A DNA stretch of 6,871 bases, taken from NCBI GenBank assembly GCA_027009605.1, contig JALVCY010000652.1, positions 1 to 6,871 of the forward strand, given 5' to 3'. The notes beneath the pieces are model-generated. The model was not told the origin of the DNA, did no database searches, and saw nothing but the letters and a program-made list of their open reading frames with translations. Positions 5,373 through 6,871 of the stretch are shown in pieces. The DNA comes from Saprospiraceae bacterium. Lineage in GTDB: Bacteria; Bacteroidota; Bacteroidia; Chitinophagales; Saprospiraceae. The translations under genes were made by a program, and so were the position numbers. Positions within the stretch are counted from its first letter, which is position 1, and each line of letters opens with the position of its first letter.

Positions 5373-6731
5373 ATGAGATTTTTCATTTTCTTCTTTCTAA
5401 TTTCTGCGATTGGTCGTGCGCAAGTCACTGATTCCAGTTGGATTTTTGGGGTCACCATTGATGATCCTTGGACAAATACGGCCGGCATTGTCGATGCTTT
5501 TGACAGTCATTGCCAAAAGCCGACTTCAAGAATTGTCTTTGATGAAAATGTGGCCGCTACGGAGTACGTTGATGCGGTTACCCAAATAGCGACCAAAGCC
5601 TTTATCCTAGGGGAAATTCTGGATAGCTACTATGTTGATTCCGTTACGGTACAAGCCTATTTGGATCGTACTACAAATTATTTGGACACATTAGGAGATG
5701 TAGTGGATATTTGGGAAATTGGCAATGAAATCAACGGCGATTGGCTAGGCAACACAAGCGATGTCGTCCAAAAAATGACTGGTGCCTTTGGGCGAGTTAG
5801 AAGTCGGGGAAAGAAAACGGAATTGACCTTGTATTACAATGCCGCCTGCTATTACGACCACCCCGAAAATGAGATGTTTACTTGGGTCAATGCCAATGTA
5901 CCGGATTCCATGAAACAAGGCCTTGATTATGTCTTGGTGAGCTACTATGAAGATGATTGTGAAGGCGTTGTATTGACCGAAGCAGAGTGGCAGGATGTTT
6001 TTGATAGCTTGCATGTTATCTTTCCCAATTCTAAATTGGGCATAGGAGAATGCGGCACCACTGACACTAACAAAAAAGCAGACTACATTAATCGCTATTA
6101 CCGCATGAATATCACCACACCCAATTACATAGGCGGGTATTTTTGGTGGTATTACGCGACGGATTGTGTACCCAAAACAAATGCTCTATGGACGACGATA
6201 GATGCCACGGCTTGTGACCATCTCGCCTTGCCGGTCGAATACACCCAACCCTTTTATGGTCGCATCAATGGGCAGGAAATTGATTTGTATTGGACGACTT
6301 CCGCGGAGATAAATGCCGATTATTTTGGGGTGGAGCGGCTTGCGCCAAATGGGCATTGGCGGGAGATGCAAAAGGTAAATGCCGGACTACAGGAATACCA
6401 TGTCGTTGACCCCAAACCACTCAATGGAATCAACACTTACCGGCTTCGGCAAGTTGATTTAGACGGGAATTACACCTATTCCAATACAATTGATTTTAGG
6501 TTTGAGCCGGCTTCCATTCGTTTTTGGCCCAATCCGGCGCAGGATGTTATTGAGTTCGATGGCGACTTGCGTCAAATCCGCCGGATTCAAATTAAGAATG
6601 TTTTCGGACAGACTGTGATAGACATCCAACACCCAATTAAAACCTTGAATATCAGCCACTTACAGCCGGGATTATACCTAGTGATTTTTCAGCAAGATCA
6701 ATTGGTTGCTAAGCCCTTGCTCATTCATTGA
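5373..6731 (+). CDS. Secreted glycoside-hydrolase-like TIM-barrel protein with T9SS sorting domain
   Basis: This is a 452-aa exported protein. Residues 1-16 are a signal peptide (MRFFIFFFLISAIGRA, cleavage before Q17). Residues about 20-285 look like a (beta/alpha)8 barrel of the clan GH-A kind: VDIWEIGNEINGDW (111-124) places N118-E119 as the likely acid/base pair at the end of strand 4, and KLGIGECGTT (221-230) offers E226 as the nucleophile on strand 7. GGYFWWYY (254-261) would be strand 8 with its aromatic floor. Residues 290-378 form a beta-sandwich module typical of Bacteroidota secreted proteins (LYWTTSAEINADYFGVERL, then YRLRQVDLDGNYTYS). Residues 382-452 are a T9SS type A sorting domain: RFWPNPAQDVIEF, IKNVFGQTV, LQPGLYLV. 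It is probably released or surface-bound and acts on a polysaccharide. The glycoside hydrolase family and the substrate cannot be named. Confidence 0.85.
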   Translation: MRFFIFFFLISAIGRAQVTDSSWIFGVTIDDPWTNTAGIVDAFDSHCQKPTSRIVFDENVAATEYVDAVTQIATKAFILGEILDSYYVDSVTVQAYLDRTTNYLDTLGDVVDIWEIGNEINGDWLGNTSDVVQKMTGAFGRVRSRGKKTELTLYYNAACYYDHPENEMFTWVNANVPDSMKQGLDYVLVSYYEDDCEGVVLTEAEWQDVFDSLHVIFPNSKLGIGECGTTDTNKKADYINRYYRMNITTPNYIGGYFWWYYATDCVPKTNALWTTIDATACDHLALPVEYTQPFYGRINGQEIDLYWTTSAEINADYFGVERLAPNGHWREMQKVNAGLQEYHVVDPKPLNGINTYRLRQVDLDGNYTYSNTIDFRFEPASIRFWPNPAQDVIEFDGDLRQIRRIQIKNVFGQTVIDIQHPIKTLNISHLQPGLYLVIFQQDQLVAKPLLIH

Positions 6732-6871
6732 AGCATATAGCCAACCATCTCAACCCAAACACCAAGACAGAATATCGAATACCGAATGCCGAATATCGAA
6801 TAATGAAGTAAAAAACCCCGGCAAAAACCCATATCATCTCAACCTGCAAAGCTCTCAACAACGAAGTCCGA
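6732..6871. other. Terminal intergenic region
   Basis: The last 140 bases hold the heptamer array and a 10-bp direct repeat CATCTCAACC at 6746-6755 and 6835-6844. No gene start, RNA gene or clear terminator is visible. The 10-bp repeat bracketing the heptamers might mark a repeat unit, but it is short enough to be chance. Confidence 0.4.
6770..6804. repeat. Five tandem heptamers, GAATAYC type
   Basis: Five head-to-tail 7-bp units read GAATATC, GAATACC, GAATGCC, GAATATC and GAATAAT, followed by a partial GAAGT. They lie 39 nt after the glycoside-hydrolase-like gene. Short tandem units of this kind are noncoding, vary in copy number, and are common between genes in some Bacteroidota. No terminator hairpin is visible near them. 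Confidence 0.75.

Overview
The window looks like a chromosomal segment of a member of the Bacteroidota. Two things point there. The last gene ends in a type IX secretion (T9SS) C-terminal sorting domain, and two intergenic sites match the Bacteroidota -7 promoter element TAnnTTTG (both read TATCTTTG). Codon use is A/T-leaning. I cannot fix the genus. A saprospirian, cytophagal or chitinophagal species would fit, but that is a guess.

Left part (1-720): there is no intact gene here, but the region is not empty. Positions 34-374 carry the N-terminal part of an antitoxin gene (YgiT/MqsA-like zinc-finger type). It is split by a 161-bp miniature inverted-repeat transposable element (MITE) flanked by a 6-bp direct repeat. 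Removing the element plus one repeat copy (167 bp) restores the reading frame. A second, unrelated palindromic element lies at about 441-603, followed by a clear promoter for the first intact gene.

Middle part (721-4190): six tightly spaced plus-strand genes form an accessory or defence-type cluster. They are (1) a small membrane-anchored protein of 86 aa; (2) a protein with an N-terminal SocA/Panacea-like domain fused to DUF488; (3) an uncharacterised 268-aa partner, joined to gene 2 by a TAATG stop-start overlap; (4) an HTH-Panacea antitoxin; (5) a RelE/ParE-like toxin that overlaps the antitoxin stop; and (6) a second small protein of 91 aa, clearly paralogous to the first. Genes 4 and 5 are a convincing type II toxin-antitoxin pair of the Panacea (PanAT) class. 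Genes 2 and 3 are a candidate two-gene nucleic-acid-related or defence module of unknown biochemistry. The two small paralogues bracket the cluster.

Right part (4233-6871): two genes look like ordinary cell-envelope cargo. One is a 354-aa lipoprotein with a DUF6624-like C-terminal half. The other is a secreted protein of 452 aa with a glycoside-hydrolase-like TIM barrel, a beta-sandwich linker domain and a T9SS type A sorting domain. The window ends in an intergenic region with five tandem heptamers.

All assignments come from reading the translated sequence. No database search was run, and family names rest on motif recall.
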